8,474 nt of DNA from an uncultured Curvibacter sp. (lineage in GTDB: Bacteria; Pseudomonadota; Gammaproteobacteria; Burkholderiales; Burkholderiaceae), in the NCBI GenBank assembly GCA_946481355.1, contig CAMLNH010000105.1, positions 1-8,474 of the forward strand. Reading direction: 5' to 3'. The notes beneath the pieces are model-generated. The model was given only the letters and a program-made list of their open reading frames with translations, had not been told where the DNA came from and ran no database searches. The position numbers and the translations under genes were made by a program. Shown piece after piece: positions 7,022 through 8,474 of this stretch. Position 1 is the first letter of the stretch, and each line of letters opens with the position of its first letter.

Positions 7022-7513
7022 ATGAGATCTCTCCTTTCTTTCCTGGTGCTTCTGCCGGCCCTGTGCATCGGGTCTGCGGTCCAGGCCTGGACCTTGCAGG
7101 GCCAGGTGGTGGCGGTCGTCAGCGGTGACACGTTGCGTATCCGTGACGAGCGCAAGGTCCAGCACACGGTGCGACTGGCCGCTGTGGATGCGCCGGAGAA
7201 GTTCCAGGCCCATGGCCAGCGCTCGCTGGATGCACTGCGTGAACTGGTGTTCCAGAAGTATGTGACGGTGGAGGGCGCCGGAGGTGGCAGCCCCCGTATC
7301 GGCCGGGTGCGGGTCGAAGGCCGTGACATCAGCATGGAACAGCTGCAGCGCGGTTCGGTCTGGTACGACAAGTCGCGGGCGCAGGCCTTGTCGGCGTCGG
7401 ACCGGCAGTCCTATGCCGCCGCGCAGGACGAGGCTCGTCTGGCCCGTGTCGGTCTCTGGCGTGACAAGCAGCCCATTCCGCCCTGGGAATACAGGGCCGG
7501 TCGCCGCAAGTAG
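7022..7513 (+). CDS. Exported staphylococcal-nuclease-like protein (thermonuclease family)
   Basis: This is a 163-residue protein with an N-terminal signal peptide (MRSLLSF plus a hydrophobic core, likely cleaved after VQA near residue 22), so it is probably periplasmic or secreted. The rest is one SNase/TNase OB-fold domain: VVAVVSGDTLRI (D36, equivalent to the calcium-binding D21 of the S. aureus enzyme), VRLAAVDAPE (R51, D56, E59, equivalent to R35, D40, E43), GRVRVEG (R95, equivalent to R87) and the terminal LARVGLW block. Catalytic residues are therefore kept, although the usual DGDT reads SGDT here. Family members cleave single- and double-stranded DNA or RNA with Ca2+. The start at 7022 follows the tRNA CCA end by 19 nt with no evident ribosome-binding site. 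It may be expressed by readthrough of the tRNA transcript. The longer in-frame extension would run through the tRNA gene and is rejected. Confidence 0.88.
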   Translation: MRSLLSFLVLLPALCIGSAVQAWTLQGQVVAVVSGDTLRIRDERKVQHTVRLAAVDAPEKFQAHGQRSLDALRELVFQKYVTVEGAGGGSPRIGRVRVEGRDISMEQLQRGSVWYDKSRAQALSASDRQSYAAAQDEARLARVGLWRDKQPIPPWEYRAGRRK

Positions 7514-7520
7514 GGCCGCA

Positions 7521-8315
7521 CTAGATCTGCTGCGTCTCCACCCGGGCCTGGGGCTGCAGCCAGCGCTGCACGGCGGCCTGCAGTTCACCCGCATCGCCCG
7601 TGGTGTACCAGAGCGGCTGGAGTTCGCCGGTTTCCGCCGCCTGGGGCAGCATGCGGCGAGTCTGCCGCGCCACCGGACCCCCACTCTCCTGCAGCGTCAC
7701 ATGCGGCCCGAGCAAGTCCCGCAGCGTGGGCAGGATCAAGGGGTAATGGGTGCAGCCCAGCACCACGGTGTCGATTTCGCCTGCGGCCGATCCACAGCGT
7801 CCCAGGGCAGCGACATGTTCACGGGCCAAGGCCTGGATGCGCGGCAGGTCCTGGTGCTCGATCGCGTCGGCCAGACCATCGCAGGCCCGCAGCACGAAAT
7901 CCGCCTGGCCGGCGAGGGACTGATGCAGGGTCTGGAACTTGGTGCTTTGCAAGGTGCCGCGTGTGGCCAGCACGCCCACACGGCGGGTGCGGCTGGCCAG
8001 GGCCGCGGGTTTCAGTGCCGGCTCCAGGCCCACAATGGGCAGGTCCGGGTGCTCTTCACGCAGCAGGTGGATGGCCGCGGCCGTGGCCGTGTTGCAGGCC
8101 ACGACCAGGGCCTGGATGTCATGGGCCTGGCGCAGGTGCTGTGTCAGGGCGCGCGAACGCGCGATCACATGGGCGGCGTCACGCTCGCCATAGGGCGCGT
8201 GGCCGCTGTCGGCCAGATAGACGAAGCTCTGGTGCGGCAGCTCGGCCCGCAGCGCCTGAAGGACACTGAGGCCGCCAATGCCGCTGTCGAAGACGCCGAC
8301 TGGTCGAGTCGTCAC
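7521..8315 (-). CDS. murI: Glutamate racemase
   Basis: MurI interconverts L- and D-glutamate by a cofactor-independent two-cysteine mechanism, supplying D-Glu for the peptidoglycan stem peptide in the cytosol. The 264-residue protein has VFDSGIGG with D10, ACNTAT with catalytic C74, GLEPALKPA with E98, and GCTHYP with catalytic C188 and H190, all in the expected order and spacing. The start is GTG at 8315-8313, with a single nucleotide between it and the TGA of the fumarate hydratase gene. No separate ribosome-binding site is obvious, so translation is probably coupled. It converges with the nuclease gene across a 7-bp gap with no visible terminator. Confidence 0.96.
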   Translation of the reverse strand: MTTRPVGVFDSGIGGLSVLQALRAELPHQSFVYLADSGHAPYGERDAAHVIARSRALTQHLRQAHDIQALVVACNTATAAAIHLLREEHPDLPIVGLEPALKPAALASRTRRVGVLATRGTLQSTKFQTLHQSLAGQADFVLRACDGLADAIEHQDLPRIQALAREHVAALGRCGSAAGEIDTVVLGCTHYPLILPTLRDLLGPHVTLQESGGPVARQTRRMLPQAAETGELQPLWYTTGDAGELQAAVQRWLQPQARVETQQI

Positions 8316-8316
8316 G

Positions 8317-8474
8317 TCAGGCGGTGGCGAGCGCGATGCCTTTGAACTCGCCGCTGGCGATGCGCTTGCTCCACTCTGCCGGGCCGGTGACGTGGGCGCT
8401 GGTGCCGCCGGCGTCCACGGCCACGGTCACGGGCATGTCCACCACGTCGAACTCGTAGATGGCTTCCATGCCCA
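8317..8474 (-). CDS. Class I fumarate hydratase, C-terminal fragment (5' part beyond window edge)
   Basis: The last 51 codons of a minus-strand gene run in from the right edge. The reading begins GMEAIYEFDVVDMPVTVAVD, continues AGGTSAHVTGPAEWSKRIAS and ends GEFKGIALATA followed by TGA. This resembles the C-terminal (beta-type) end of iron-sulfur class I fumarases, which interconvert fumarate and malate in the TCA cycle. The Fe-S cysteines lie outside the window. A related L(+)-tartrate dehydratase cannot be wholly excluded from so short a piece. The gene is directly upstream of and coupled to murI. Confidence 0.82.
   Translation of the reverse strand, partial: GMEAIYEFDVVDMPVTVAVDAGGTSAHVTGPAEWSKRIASGEFKGIALATA

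Noticed and set aside
7024..7031. GAGATCTC palindrome at the nuclease start codon
   Set aside because: An 8-bp palindrome is expected by chance in a window this size and shows no accompanying operator-like symmetry.
6271..7371. 366-codon open frame on the minus strand covering the aat start, the tRNA and part of the nuclease
   Set aside because: It runs through the tRNA-Pro gene and out of frame through aat; the Ser/Arg/Ala/Pro-rich translation has no family features.
7284..8345. 353-codon open frame on the plus strand opposite murI
   Set aside because: It is antisense to murI, which has every catalytic motif; composition bias explains the open frame.

Overview
The window is an ordinary-looking chromosomal stretch of a GC-rich betaproteobacterium. 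The gene content, the ilvC–pssA–leuA order, and the paired tRNA-protein transferases aat and bpt point to Burkholderiales. The family cannot be fixed from the sequence alone, although a Comamonadaceae-like genome is plausible. Both window edges cut through genes: ilvC on the left and a class I fumarate hydratase on the right. I see no mobile element, CRISPR array, phage gene or sign of recent transfer.

Left part (1-3282), plus strand: the 3' part of ilvC ends at a very clean UUCG-tetraloop terminator. It is followed by pssA, a membrane phosphatidylserine synthase, and then leuA, which makes 2-isopropylmalate. The 216-bp pssA–leuA gap is the most informative non-coding stretch. It holds an 18-codon leader peptide with five leucines, a strong intrinsic terminator, and an 8-bp competing antiterminator pairing. 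Together these form a complete, translation-coupled leucine attenuator ahead of leuA. ilvC and leuA serve branched-chain amino acid synthesis, and pssA serves phospholipid synthesis.

Middle (3283-4496), plus strand: a well-formed sigma70 promoter precedes a PBP7/PbpG-type D-Ala-D-Ala endopeptidase with a signal peptide. A terminator-like hairpin with a T6 run lies between that promoter and the start codon.

Middle-right (4497-6865), minus strand: aat and bpt are translationally coupled through a 4-nt overlap, with an iclR-family regulator 42 bp downstream. Aat and Bpt attach Leu/Phe or Leu to protein N-termini, feeding the bacterial N-degron (ClpS/ClpAP) pathway.

Right part (6866-8474): a tRNA-Pro(UGG) with encoded CCA is followed 19 nt later by a small exported staphylococcal-nuclease-like protein on the plus strand. 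This converges on murI (glutamate racemase), which is coupled with a 1-nt spacer to the end of the fumarate hydratase gene on the minus strand. No intergenic stretch other than those described exceeds about 220 bp.
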